From the NCBI RefSeq assembly GCF_947172395.1, contig NC_069108.1, forward strand, positions 1,279,501 to 1,343,500: a stretch of 64,000 bases of DNA, in the 5' to 3' direction. The notes beneath the pieces are model-generated. The model was not told the origin of the DNA, ran no database searches, and saw only the letters and a program-made list of their open reading frames with translations. The DNA comes from Bicyclus anynana. Its lineage: Eukaryota; Arthropoda; Insecta; Lepidoptera; Nymphalidae. This document shows positions 11,348 through 22,518 of the stretch, piece by piece; positions within the stretch are counted from its first letter, which is position 1; every line of letters begins with the position of its first letter. Position numbers and translations under genes: made by a program.

Positions 11348-11640
11348 GTGATATGACCAGTGGACATGACCTCTGCCTCCAGTTCCGGAGGGTGTGGGTT
11401 CGATTCCGGTCCGGAGCATGCACCTCCAACTTTTCAGTTGTGTGCATTTTAAGATATTAAATATCACGTGTCTCAAACGGTAAAGGAAAACATCGTAAGG
11501 AAACCTGCACGCCAGAGAATCGCTTAATTCTCTGCGTCTGTGAAGTCTGCCAATCCGCTATTGGCTTAACCCCTCTCATTCTGAGAGGAGACTCGAACTC
11601 AGCAGTGAGCCGTATATGGATTGATAACGACGACGACGAT
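11348..11640 (+). mobile_element. Family 1 SINE
   Basis: Full copy ending in a degenerate GAC/GAT repeat, in gene A intron 11. Confidence 0.75.
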
Positions 11641-12278
11641 GACTCATGAGAGGGTAAAGCGCATAGTAGCGTACCACACTGTCCACCACACCACCACCAC
11701 CACCACCACCACTCTGTCTGACTTCCCTTTCTCTCACGCAACAGCAGGTTTAAGTTATCATTATCGAGCGCTTCAAGTCCCTCGTGTTTTTTTTTATTTA
11801 AGCACGGCTTAAATATTAATTAAAAGCAAACAAACTTCGAGTGAAATTCAGGTTTTTACTAATCTTGCGGAAATCATGGTTTTTGCCGCGTTAAAAAGTA
11901 GTCTGTATGTTGCTCAATAATATCCTGTATCTTCCAGTGAAAGTCCCATTAAAACTGGTCCAGATAATCCAAAGATTAGCCCAGATAGACATCATCAACA
12001 TCATTATTGTGTAAATAACTATAATAGCAATTGATAAAACAGTTATTTTGGAAGTCATAATCGATGAAATAATCAAGCAATTAACACAATATGCAAGACC
12101 AATTTTAATCACATTCTCATAGCAAAATATCGTACTAAATTAATTCTTAGGAAAACAATAATTTGCGTAAATAATTGACGTATTTAAAGTCAAAAGTCTA
12201 TTTAAGTTTAATAGTTGTTCACCAAGGTTCAATTTTGGGACACTTTTAGTTTTTAGTCTATAACGACGAGCTGTGAGA

Positions 12279-12336
12279 AGAAGGCGGATATCCTGCAAAT
12301 AGACCATGCTCAACTTGCTCAAAGTCTACACCTACA
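12279..12336 (-). pseudogene. Decayed partial copy of gene A exon 11
   Basis: A stretch of about 55 bases in the downstream intron matches the exon interior near 12,455-12,510, sharing TGCTCAACTTGCT and flanking sequence with scattered substitutions. It has no splice sites of its own. Confidence 0.65.
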
Positions 12337-12359
12337 GTAGAAATTATAGTAATACTAAC

Positions 12360-12597
12360 CGCTATACATCCTGAAGTATTTGACAACGATGTTGTCAAAA
12401 TAATCCCGCTTGACGCCGTACACCTTGGAGACCAGCACCGCAAAGGTCAGGATACCGGCGTGGCGGATGTCCTGCGAGAAGTCCATGCTCAACTTGCTGA
12501 ACGTCTCCAACTCTTCGAGGAGGCCCTGACTCTTGACGTCCACGTTGAAAGGCAGCTTGCGGATGAGGGACAAGATGGTCGCAGGCTCAATTTTTGC
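12360..12597 (-). CDS. Gene A exon 11: helical domain
   Basis: Seventy-nine codons with LIRKLPFNVDVKSQGLLEEL then DIRHAGILTFAVLVSKVY, fitting two helical repeats. Acceptor TTGTAG, donor GTTAGT, leaves in phase 1. A decayed copy of its middle lies just downstream. Confidence 0.9.
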
Positions 12598-13110
12598 CTA
12601 CAATGATAATTATTTTTTTAAAAGCTTTATTCACACAAGGGGCGAAAGGGCCTGCTGAACCTTTTCTCATCATTATCAGGGGAGAGAACTGCACCCTCCT
12701 CTTTTCATCATTGTATTAGCTATTGGACGTCCACTCTAGTACAAAGGGACTCCTGACACCACAATTCTGAGGCGCCTGCATCCAGCGACTCCCAAACATT
12801 ATTATTTAATACGACAATGTTATATGATAGTATGAGCAAATTGTGTTGCGTGGCATAATGCCGTAATAAATATTTTTTTCTTTTTTTCTTCTTTCTTTCT
12901 TTCAAAAACAACAATCAGCCAGAATCCTTAATATCTTTCAATGGCTTTTCGGCTTGCATTGCCGATTCATCCAGCACATCTAAACTTCATCGTTTCTGTC
13001 TAATGATGACAAGATGACAACATGGGCTGGAAACATAACTTGTATGTCTCCAATTGGCTGTCTCCAGGTCATAGCTGGTGTAGCAGGAGCCGTCTCCAGG
13101 TCGCACCTAC

Positions 13111-13279
13111 CCGTTCCTCCACCACCAGATGCCGGATGAGGCGCACGCAGTCGTCGCTGCGCGCGTGTGGCAGCACCTCCAGGAAGATGTTCCGCGCCGT
13201 CTCCAGGTCATAGCTGGTGCCCAGGAGTAGTCCGTCGAACAGCTTCACCAGGGACTTGTACGACAGCAGAGATATCGTG
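13111..13279 (-). CDS. Gene A exon 10: helical domain
   Basis: Encodes SYDLETARNIFLEVLPHARS, a helical repeat typical of the vitellogenin N domain (A-R-x-x-F-L-x-x-L-P). Acceptor TCCCCAG, donor GTAGGT; enters in phase 2 and ends in phase 0. Confidence 0.9.
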
Positions 13280-13468
13280 CTGGGGAACATTCATAACTTT
13301 TACATAACAGCGCTAATCTTAGGAACTACTGGTCCAATTTGAAAATTTATTTCAGTGTTAGATAGCCCATTTATCGAGGAAGGCTATAAGCTTTATATTA
13401 TCCCCGTATTCCTACGTTGTACGTTGCCACGCGGGTGAAACCGCGCGGCATCAGCTAGTCATTTCATA

Positions 13469-13583
13469 AAATGCACACAACTGAAAACTTGAGGTGCTTG
13501 CCCCGGACCGGATTCGAACCCACACCCTCCGGAATGGCAAGAAAAAAAGGCAGAGGTCATATCCACTGGCTTATCACGGCTCT
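13469..13583 (-). mobile_element. Family 1 SINE, head fragment
   Basis: The B box GGATTCGAACC (reversed) and TATCACGGCTC at the head edge; no tail. Confidence 0.65.
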
Positions 13584-13734
13584 GGCATCTTTTTCAATAA
13601 GCCTCAGTTGGAAGTCCCTACAAAAGGCTAATGTCCAAAAGTGGACGTCTATCGGATTTCGGCTGATATGATAATGAAGATCAGGGACCAACGGCTTGAC
13701 ATGCTCATTGTACGACACAGGAGAGTGGCTCCTC

Positions 13735-13800
13735 TACCAAAAAATCCAGTGCCTGGAGTTGGGAAGTCGGTCCTAACTCCAGGTACTGGATTTTTTGGTA
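13735..13800. repeat. 30-bp hairpin in gene A intron 9
   Basis: The arms differ only at two sites, which pair as G-U when read on the plus strand. The loop is AGTCGG. Confidence 0.8.
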
Positions 13801-13888
13801 GAAAGTCAGTATTTCATAGGGATTCTAACCCAGACCCTCTTAACCACATACGCTAACCACCGGATAAAGGAGACAGGTAAAAACTTAC

Positions 13889-13983
13889 TTTAGCAGATCA
13901 ACAAAGTCCAAGCTGTGTATGAGATTTGGGTTTCTGACTATGTTGTCAGCGTCGATGCCTTTTCTTGCAATTTTGAGCAGAAT
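13889..13983 (-). CDS. Gene A exon 9: start of helical domain
   Basis: Encodes ILLKIARKGIDADNIVRNPN and on to FVDLLK, consistent with the first helices of the superhelix. Acceptor CTTACAG, donor GTAAGTT, leaves in phase 2. Confidence 0.85.
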
Positions 13984-14429
13984 CTGTAAGATTTAAGAGA
14001 AAATTTTACCAATTAACTAATTTCTTTATTTGCAAACTGCTTAATGGTTTTTATTGAATGACAAGTTGATTGCGTACTCTAAATATTGGAACGATTTGCC
14101 ACCACCAATAAAGGCTGTTAAATCTGCTAATACTTTTAAACTTAAATTGGAAAAATATTTAAGTTCCGGCATTTAATAAAAATTTAGCTAGATAGTTATG
14201 TTTTATAGTTTTTAGGTTTTGTCAGGCTTGTAAAAATAACAAAAATACATACATAATAAAGTAATATATACTATAGAATGCCATGACAGTAAATATATAT
14301 GTAGCCGAGTGAGTTATTTGAACGGATAGCAAAATCTTATTATCGTTAATTATTGTGATAATATTAGGTTAAATTCATGTAATTGGGATTTAATTATTTG
14401 CTGTTTAAATAAATAATACTGTAAAAGGT

Positions 14430-15000
14430 TGATCACGCGATTCTGTCCAATAGCATTGCGTCGGTAGCCGCGAAAATGGCGCGTAACCGGTGCGCTTGAG
14501 AGAGTGAGGCACCCTGCCCCCACTGTAGTCTGCTAGTTGAGCGGCTCACTTGTAATCGCGGTCTTTGAAATGCATAGTCGTCTTCCATTTGTTAAGCATA
14601 GTGAAATAGTGATAGTGATATAGAAGCTAGTGGGTGAGTTATTAGAAGTAAAGCCATTGCATTGTTAATTAATTAGCTGGGAGCCAACACCAGCTGAGAA
14701 TGGGGGAGTATTAGATAAATGTAAAAGGGCCCTTTAACCCAACTGGATCAGTTACAAGTCTGACATCAGCTGGTAGCTGACTCCTTGCTCTATCATAGAT
14801 AACCCTGGTTTATATGTGATGCTATCAGCGCTGTACTTGATCAATATAGAGGGTAGAACTGTAGAACCGATAGTGTTACTTTGTGTATCTTGCCATCCTT
14901 GACACATAAAGCTTAGAACCTGCCCTGAGGCTACGGCTTCTCCGTTATCAGAAGTAGTATTTAGTACGCTCCGCCGACATCAGAAATGGAATATAGTCGA
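14430..15000 (+). repeat. Unclassified retroelement-like repeat
   Basis: Shares ordered blocks (GCTGGGAGCCAACACCA, TTACAAGTCTGAC, TACTTGATCAATA) with 39,160-39,560 and, more weakly, with 3,780-3,980, 43,690-43,830, 59,930-60,130 and 7,440-8,110. It has no ORF. It could be a solo LTR or a non-coding element. Confidence 0.4.
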
Positions 15001-15029
15001 TCACCCGATATATATACATACTATAAAAG

Positions 15030-15143
15030 TTAGTACAATGTAAGATGGAAGCGGGTTAACTTGTTAGGGGAAAGAAAATTCGGTTTCTTTCTTTTTCTAG
15101 ACATCGTACCAGAACGCTAAATCGATTGGCGGTACGTTGCCAG
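15030..15143 (-). mobile_element. Family 2 SINE fragment beside gene A exon 8
   Basis: Reverse match to the middle of the family 2 SINE (AACTTGTTAGG to CGGTACGT). It ends about 10 bases from the exon 8 boundary. Confidence 0.6.
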
Positions 15144-15152
15144 TAACCTCAC

Positions 15153-15309
15153 CTCATAGGTGTTGTTCTTCAGTTCGCTCTGTGATGTCTGCCTGATGCC
15201 GCCGGTCCAGTCGTCGTAACTACCAGGCTGGTACTCCAAGCTGGTCTTCGTCAGGTTCAGCTTCTCCACAGGCTGCGGTGGATGGTCAGATTCGTGCTGC
15301 AGGACTAAT
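15153..15309 (-). CDS. Gene A exon 8: lipid transport domain
   Basis: Fifty-three codons (LVLQHESDHPPQPVEKLNL and on). Acceptor TCAACAG, donor GTGAGG; enters in phase 2, leaves in phase 0. A SINE fragment ends about 10 bases beyond the donor. Confidence 0.85.
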
Positions 15310-15328
15310 CTGTTGAAGAAGTTATTCA

Positions 15329-15600
15329 TCATCATTATTATCAACCCATATTCGATTCACTGCTAAGCTCGAGTCTCCTCTCAGAATGAGAGGGGCCAAT
15401 AGTCCACCACGCTGGCCCAATGCTGGCAGAATTCACACACGCAGAGAATTAAGAAAATTCTCTGGTGAAAAAATCTCACGATGTTTTTCCTTCACCGTTT
15501 GAGACACGTGATATTTAATTTCTTAAAATGCGCACAACTGAAACGTTGGAGGTGCATGGCCGGATTTGAACCACACTCTCCCTGCTTTAATAACCTCCGG
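15329..15600 (-). mobile_element. Family 1 SINE
   Basis: Reverse copy with tail at 15,329; the tRNA-like head is broken at 15,590, where a family 2 SINE fragment begins. Confidence 0.7.
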
Positions 15601-15722
15601 GATGCAGTGGTATGCGCGGTGAATTTACAAGACGTGGAAGTGAAGGTCCAGGGTTCTATCCCTGACTGGGCCGATTGAGTTTTTCTTAATTAGTACAAGT
15701 CTGGCTGGTGGGAGGCTTCGTT
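15600..15722 (+). mobile_element. Family 2 SINE fragment
   Basis: The head GTGGTATGCGCGGTG and GGGTTCTATCCC continue to CTGGTGGGAGGCTTCG, then stop. Confidence 0.6.
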
Positions 15723-15749
15723 CATCTTCACTTAAATATCTTTAGTTCA

Positions 15750-15981
15750 CAGAGAGCACGTGTCCAGTCAGTCCCCTGGCGCTTGTTCGTACACTCGCTC
15801 TGCTGTGATCAAGCTGATAATGAACTTACTCAGCTAATGATTTTAACTTACTCAGTCCTGACGGAGAGCACGTGTCCATTGGTGCGGTATCTGAAGGTCC
15901 CATTCATTGTCACGCTGCTCAGTCCCCTGGCGCTCTGTTCGTACACTCGCTCTGCTGTGGTCAAGCTGATAATGAACTTAC
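15750..15981 (-). pseudogene. Two decayed tandem copies of gene A exon 7
   Basis: The block 15,853-15,961 repeats most of exon 7 and its donor but lacks the 5' end and the acceptor. The block from 15,750 is a further copy with an internal deletion. Both end in the same intron sequence with GTAAGTT. With no acceptor they cannot be included as normal exons. Confidence 0.75.
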
Positions 15982-16103
15982 TCAGTCTTCACGGAGAGCA
16001 CGTGTCCATTGGTGCGGTATCTGAAGGCGCCATTCATGGTCACGCTGCTCAGTCCCCTGGCACTCAGTTCATACACTCGCTCTGCCGTGGTCACAGTTTC
16101 TAA
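15982..16103 (-). CDS. Gene A exon 7: lipid transport domain (functional copy of a triplicated exon)
   Basis: Encodes LETVTTAERVYELSARG and the strands that follow. Acceptor CTTACAG, donor GTAAGTT, leaves in phase 2. Two decayed copies lie just downstream in the intron at about 15,853-15,981 and 15,750-15,852. Confidence 0.85.
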
Positions 16104-17043
16104 CTGTAAGGTAAAATGACTTTGGTTATCGCTATATAGCTAAACGCAAAGCTGAAGTAGCAATCGCTGGGAATATCGTTTGAAAAACTGATCGAAATGG
16201 GACGAAGTCCAGAGGTCCGGCTACGACTTGCAGTAGCAGCCCTTGTGATCAAGCCAACTAAGAGTTATTTCCAACGCACGTTGGCCAACGGATATTAACG
16301 TAAGTTAGTCAGTAACTCCTTGTTACTAACTTGTTACTTAGTTCGTAACGCAACGGTTGGTTCCGCTTCCACTTCCATTTAGTTCGTAGTTAACTAAGTT
16401 GGAACTATAAAATATAAAATAAAAAGGCCTTTTATTTGTTCTTAATAGTTAACAATTGATAAGGTACTAAGTATTTTAATTTTATAAGTGCTCTATAATT
16501 TTAAATGTTTGTTTTCTTTTTTCTTTTATTTAAAAGCGGTAAAGGCCTCCTGTAGGTGCTCGTTTGATCGGTCTTTTGCCTTCAGTAGCCAGTTTTTGCC
16601 GGTATAATTTCACCGGCGGAAATTCTTTCTGGCATTGACCCATCGATGACGTGGTCTGCCTCTGCCTCGTGATCCTTTCCCAGCCATTATTGTTGGTTGT
16701 CTTTTTTATTCTTTACAAGTTAGCCCTACTAACTTACCCGATGGTAAGTAATGATGCAATCTAAGATATTCTCTGGTAAAAGGTTTCTCAAAGTGGGGTA
16801 CGCGAACCCCTAGGGGTTCGCCATTCGACGGTAGGGGGGGGGGGGTTTGGTTGGGGGGGATTGATGGGCTTATTTTCTTCATCAGCCAAATTTATTTTTT
16901 TCTTAGGGGGGTTCATTAGTTAGTAAGGATTTCGCTGTCACAAGGAAATTTTGAGAAACTCTCTCTCTGCCCTGTCTTACTCGTATATCTCAAGCTATAA
17001 GGTACATGGATATAGCTTGCGAGTATATCTCTGTACCACGTAC

Positions 17044-17193
17044 CGCATATCGCTGGTCGCCCATCATCCACGGCACGGAGCTCCAGCGGTCCGGGTACGA
17101 CTTGTAGTAGTGGTCCGCGCCGGAGAGGTACTTCCTGACGGTGGAGCCTTGCACCACGTACTTGACGTCGCAGGACGTGCGGTACAGACATGC
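17044..17193 (-). CDS. Gene A exon 6: lipid transport domain
   Basis: Fifty codons. The paired cysteines and SCDVKYVVQGSTVRKY match the strand after the KRG motif in the family (C-x-V-x-Y). Acceptor TTCCAG, donor GTACGT, phase 0. Confidence 0.85.
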
Positions 17194-17436
17194 CTGGAAT
17201 ACATTCGATTTTACATTCGATTATAATCTATGCCAAAGCTTAATTGATAAAATAGGATGTTTTATAACACAAACGAAAAAAAATTGTACATGTCTACGTT
17301 TTAAGGGATGACGGACACTACTAATTTTTTTGTATGCATTGTTGAGACTGACTGGTCGTTGCGACATCGTGCTTCATCGCAACGTAGGTGTGACATACAA
17401 TACCTCTCTCTTAATACCCTCAGTGAATTTGACTAC

Positions 17437-17559
17437 CTCTTCAGCGTAGCCGCCATTAGTGTTGGTTTTGAGCTGGAAGTTGGCGGACAGGCCTCTCTTG
17501 ACGTTGCTGGACCAGGCGGGCTCGTCGCCTGTGTACACGGCGCTTATTACTCCATCCTC
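17437..17559 (-). CDS. Gene A exon 5: DEPAW-NVKRG family signature
   Basis: Forty-one codons carrying EDGVISAVYTGDEPAW followed by SSNVKRGLSANFQ. This is the most diagnostic stretch of the vitellogenin / apolipophorin / MTP superfamily. Acceptor TTTAAAG, donor GTAGTC, phase 0 at both ends. Confidence 0.9.
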
Positions 17560-17808
17560 CTTTAAAATTAATTGTTAGGGATTTCCTTTAATGCATAATT
17601 TATTTATAAATATTTGCACATAACATGTGGTAGAAGAAGGTAAACAATTGAATGTGTTTGTCTTCAAGAGCGTGTTAATCTTTGATTTTTTTTCTGTCAC
17701 AAAAAGCTTTTCTACTTGAATGCTCGTTTGGTGGATATTTTTTTATATTTACTTTTTTAATTTTAACAAGGAAAGGGAGGGGTGATTTTTAATAAAATTT
17801 TATGAGGC

Positions 17809-18118
17809 ATCATCATTATCAACCCATTCGGCTCACTGCTGAGCTCAAGTCTCCTCTCAAAATGAGAGGGGTTAGGCCAATAGTCCACCACGCTGACCCA
17901 ATGCGGATTGGCAGAGTTCACACACGCAGAGAATTAAGGAAATTTACTGGTTTGCAGGTTTCCTCACGATGTTTTTCCTTCACCGTTTGAGAAACGTGCT
18001 ATTTAATTTCTTAAAATGCACCCAACTGAAAGTCGGAGGTACATCTCCCAGACCGAACTCGAACCCACACCCTACGGAATCGGGGGCAGAGGTCATATCC
18101 ACTAGGCTATCACGGCTC
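17809..18118 (-). mobile_element. Family 1 SINE
   Basis: Full reverse copy from the CATCATCATTATCAACCC tail to GGCTATCACGGCTC. Confidence 0.8.
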
Positions 18119-18222
18119 AATAGGCATAAGTTCTTTTAAATAGGCATAATTCGTAGCGCTTGTCGCCGCCGTTCTGGGCAAATACCCCCTTGCCCCCACA
18201 TACGAGTTACTGATAAACTCAC

Positions 18223-18312
18223 CTTATAATCCAATTCCCAGGGCTGCTTCAGATACTCGACCGCATCTGTTTGGTGCGATGCGAACCCGATGCTGTGACT
18301 GAGCGTGGCAGT
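18223..18312 (-). CDS. Gene A exon 4: lipid transport domain
   Basis: Thirty codons ending KQPWELDYK, the segment just before the conserved DEPAW strand in this family. Acceptor TTTCAG, donor GTGAGT, phase 0 at both ends. Confidence 0.85.
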
Positions 18313-18494
18313 CTGAAACGTCATTATATTATACTTAAAGTAATTAATAAAAAATGTGAGTCGTCACGGGACGCCTGGCGGATGTGAAACATCGACATTA
18401 TCTTGTAAAAGTAATATGCAGAAAAGAACAGATTGTGATAGGAACTAAATATGTCGCGATGTTAATGGCGACGCGTCGCCACGCCAGAAATCGG

Positions 18495-18580
18495 TTTTCC
18501 ATCTAAGACTACATCATCGCTTACCATCAGGTGAGATTGTAGTCAAGGGCTAACTTGTAAACAATAAAAAAAAAAAAACG
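18495..18580 (+). mobile_element. Family 2 SINE 3' end
   Basis: Matches the last 80 bases of the family (ACCATCAGGTGAGATTGTAG and A tail). Confidence 0.6.
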
Positions 18581-18634
18581 GTTTTACGAACCGCTAAAGA
18601 TGTTTCACATAAAAAAAAACAGATTGTCATCATA

Positions 18635-19190
18635 ATCATCATCATCAATATTAACAGCCGATGGACGTCCACTGCTGGGCATAGACCTCTCTTAAGGACT
18701 TCCAAACAACACGGTTCCACCCGTTTAATGTTCTGCCAGAGGACTGAGCAGCGAGACACGTTTCGTGCAAAAAACGTTGTTTTTTGCTACCACTAATGTA
18801 ATTTTAAGTAAAATAACGATAACCATGTCATTTCGTTGAAATAAAATCTATCACAAAAGGATAGATGATCACAAGAGGAAAGGCAGGACATAAGCCTTTT
18901 GTAGCGACTTCCAAACATCACGATACTGAGCCGCCTGCATCCAGCGAATGTCTGCGACTCGCTTGATGTCGTCAGTCCACCTGGTGGGGGGTCGACCAAC
19001 ACTGCGCTTACTAGTGTGTCGCCATTCCAGCACTTTGGGACCCCAACGTCCATCGGCTCTTCGAACTATGTGCCCCGCCCATTGCCACTTCAGCTTCGCG
19101 ACACGTTGAGCTATGTCGGTGACTCTGGTTCTTCTGCGGATGTTCTGATCCACTATGTGTTTGGCACAATATCCTTCAAAAAACAACCAC
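18635..19190 (-). mobile_element. RTE-type LINE 3' end
   Basis: Minus-strand frame with AQRVAKLKWQWAGHIVRRAD, RPPTRWTDDIKR and DIRWMQAAQYRDVW, the C-terminus of RTE LINEs. It lies in gene A intron 3. Confidence 0.75.
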
Positions 19191-19205
19191 TAAAAAGAAC
19201 CTTAC

Positions 19206-19393
19206 CTCAATATCATGAAGCTGTAACCTAACCCTGGTGAAGTTGTCATACACGGTGAGGCTGATCCTCCCCTCCACGCTCCAGTGGGAGGCGGCGGCGT
19301 CAGTGCCGGTGACCACCTCGCCCTTCAGCAGGTAACTGACGCGGCCCAGCGCTGGGAACAGTCCTTGGATGCCGGCTGACGATACGGACAGAC
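19206..19393 (-). CDS. Gene A exon 3: N-terminal beta-sheet
   Basis: Encodes the end of the signal peptide and the start of the lipid transport domain. YLLKGEVVTG fits the first strand of the vitellogenin N domain (pattern Y-x-x-x-G-x-V-x-T-G). Acceptor TTCCAG, donor GTAAGG; enters in phase 1 and leaves in phase 0. Confidence 0.85.
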
Positions 19394-20032
19394 CTGGAAC
19401 ATTTTAATTTTATTTATTAACTAGTGGACACAATACAGTTTTTATCTGACTAAAAAAATCAAAATTCATTTATTTCAAGTAGGCTCAGTTTACAAGCACT
19501 TTTGACACGTCAGTTGACTATTTGTAAAGATTCTACCACCGGTTCGGAAGGCAGGTTCTGCTGAGAAGATACCGGCAAGGAACTCAACAGTTGCTCTTTT
19601 AAAAAAAATCATACAGTATTAAAATCAAATAAAAAGGAGGAGGTCGCGTATATTTTTTTTAATGTTTGTGACCTCATTCTTTCTTTCTTTCTTTCAATAA
19701 TTTCAGATTGGTCCCATTCCATTTCCGTGAAAATCGGTCTAGTAATTTTGTGTTAAAATCAACTGAAATATCATATCACTTTTGTTTTTTGAAATGTGTA
19801 GTTAATTTATGTCTAGCCGACGCCGCGCGGTTTCACACCCGTAGTTCCCGTTCCCGTGAGAATGCGGGGATAAAATATAGCCTGTGATACTAACAAATAT
19901 CGTGGTGGTTTTCTAGTGGTAAAAGAATTTTTAAAATCGCTTCAGTAGATCCAGAGATTACTCCTACAACACCACAAACTTTAGCTCTTTATAATATGAG
20001 TACAGATTATAATATAACTGAAGATTTTTCCT

Positions 20033-20190
20033 CAGCTCACTGATGAGCACGAGTCTCCTCTTAGAATGAGAGGGGTCAGGCTAATAGTCCACCACGCTGG
20101 CCCAATGCGGATTGACAGATTTCACACGCGCAGAGAATTAAGAAAATTCTCTCTCAAGGGCTAACTTGTAAAGAATAAAAAAAAAATTGT
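20033..20190 (-). mobile_element. Family 1 SINE tail joined to a family 2 SINE 3' end
   Basis: 20,033-20,155 is a reversed family 1 tail half. 20,155-20,190 is the plus-strand 3' end of family 2 (GGGCTAACTTGTAAAG). Confidence 0.55.
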
Positions 20191-20517
20191 AAAAGTTTGT
20201 TATAAGTGCCCCTCATGTTCAAATTTTACCTATTCACGATACATCCCTGTATTTGGGTCACTAAAATTTATGTGTATCAAATTTCAACTGGATTGGTCCA
20301 GTACATTCGGAGAAAACAGACAGACATTAAAATGTGTGCGATTGACATTATAAGGGTTCCGTTCTAGTACTACGTACGTTCGGAACCCTAAAAATAATAA
20401 GAATCTCTGGTATTGTATACCAGTTTTAATAACCCCTTCGAATTCCATATGACGTTCCACACAACAAAACTAATAGGTATTTACATTTTACAAATTGATA
20501 AACCAAAAGTTACTCAC

Positions 20518-20560
20518 CGGCCATCAAAAGTAAACATTTGACAATCATTCTGCCGCTTAT
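20518..20560 (-). CDS. Gene A exon 2: start codon and signal peptide (CDS 20518-20548)
   Basis: ATG at 20,548-20,546 opens MIVKCLLLMAG, the start of a signal peptide completed by exon 3 (LSVSSAG). The acceptor TTACAG lies at 20,561-20,566 and the donor is GTGAGTA. The exon ends in phase 1. Confidence 0.8.
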
Positions 20561-20985
20561 CTGTAAGCAAATATAAACAATGTTTGACCAAACGCATTGA
20601 CAAATCATTTGGCAAATATTTGTACAAGGCACTATATAGCCAACGCCCGCGACTTCGTCCGCGGAAGACTGAGTCGCGACATGGTACGAATCAGGGGCGT
20701 AACTACCACAGTATCAGCTGTATCAATGAGTAGTTGACTCTGCGCGGTTTCACTCGCGTGGTTTCCGTTTCCGAAGGAATACGGGGATAATATATAGCCT
20801 ATAGCCTTCCTCGATAAATGGGCTATCTAACACTGAAAGAATTTTTCAAATCTGACCAGTAGTTCCTGAGATTAGCGCGTTCAATCAAACAAACAAACAA
20901 ACTTTTCAGCTTTATAATATTAGTATAGATTATAGACAACTGCCGTTGGTGCAATGGTTAAATGTTTCTTTATTCTAAGATAATA

Positions 20986-21528
20986 GGGATGATGACAGTT
21001 TTTTAAATTGTATGTAAATCAAGAGTATACTAATAGCAAAGCAATTTTGTAAAAGTAACAGGGTATCTGCGATCATTACTTTCGGAGCTACAGGGATTTA
21101 AAGGGTCAGATTTGCGGCGCTGTCGCGGATCCCTGAAAAACGCCCTATACAAAATGGTACGAACTAATGACGTAGTAATGTAATAATGATCGTTAGATTT
21201 GTATGTGCGTTCAAACAAAATTACTAATATCTTTGTTATTTGTACGTTTATGTTTATAGTTCCCATATTAAACAATTCAATGTAAGGAAGTTAAAACTGT
21301 ATGAATTTTCATCTAATTACGATAAAAGATTTTTAATAGATTTTTAAATTTATAATCTCATTTATTGTGCAAATATCCAGACAATCTTTTCTTTTTATGT
21401 TATACATAAAAAGAAAAGATTGTCTGGATATTTGCACATATACATTACATATATTAGTTAAAATTGACCTTATTTATCCGAATTTATTATAAAAATCAAT
21501 ATATTCCAACCTAGTCATCATCCCCATT
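20986..21528 (-). mobile_element. MITE with GGGATGATGAC ends
   Basis: Full element in gene A intron 1: starts AGGGATGATGACAG, ends CTAGTCATCATCCCC. It contains a 35-bp perfect hairpin at 21,366-21,438 not present in other copies. No coding capacity. Confidence 0.7.
21366..21438. repeat. Perfect 35-bp hairpin
   Basis: Arms 21,366-21,400 and 21,404-21,438 are exact reverse complements with a 3-base loop. Confidence 0.9.
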
Positions 21529-22518
21529 CTCAGTAGTTAGGTACTCGAAGTTGTAAAGTTGGTAATCTTACATTACCTTTATCGAAAATTACCAACAATT
21601 CGTTCTTTGCTTGCTTGTATTGGATAGGCTTTGAAACTTTTTAACCGATTTTAAAAAAAATTCACTATTGGAAGCTACACTATCCCCGAGTGCTATAGGC
21701 TATATTTGCGTGTTATAGGCTTTATATTTTATCCTTGTATTCCTACGGGGACCACAAGGCTGAAGGCTGGCGTCTGTTATTATAAGTATGATACTAATCA
21801 TTTCAGAATCAAACATTTACACTAAACCCACCAACCCACAGTGGATTAACGTGGTGGGCTCAGTAGCTGTAGGAGTTGGAAATTTAGTAGCGTTACACTT
21901 CCCTACATCGGAGTTAATACCGGTCTTTAACAATATGATATTGATTGTTGTAAAGTTAAACATCCACCGTGAACCCACCGACCCACGGTGAAGTAACCTG
22001 GTGGGTCTAATCAAATCTACTAAAAGGAGACAGGCGTTGTCATATTAATGATCCGTTAATATAATGAGGGATTAATTTTATAAAATCCAGATTATAGATA
22101 AAAAAAATGTTATAAAAATGTCCTAAAAGTCACGCATTACCTAATCTAGTCGAATATTAATTATTTTTATCACAATTACTTGAAAAATTTAAGCACTAAA
22201 GACTTCTAAAAGTAACTACAGAGATAATTTAAATATACATATTATGTTATTCTTACATCAACACCAAAATATATGTCACTACCCGACGCCTCGCGGTTTT
22301 ACACGCGCAGTTCTCGTTCCCATGCGAATATGGGGATAAAATATAGCCTATGACACTCACAAATAACGTAGCTTTCTAGTGGTAAAAGAATTTTCTAAAT
22401 CAGTTCAGTAGATCCAGAGATTATCCCCCTCACAATATACATCATTAACAGCTGATGGACGTCCACTGCTGGACATAGTCCTCTTGCATAACGGTCTCGA
22501 CCCACCAGCATCCATTGG

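Noticed and set aside
10919..11356. 145-codon plus-strand ORF
   Set aside because: Antisense to gene A exon 12 and to an adjacent LINE fragment.
15708..16103. 131-codon plus-strand ORF with internal repeats
   Set aside because: Antisense to the triplicated exon 7 of gene A.
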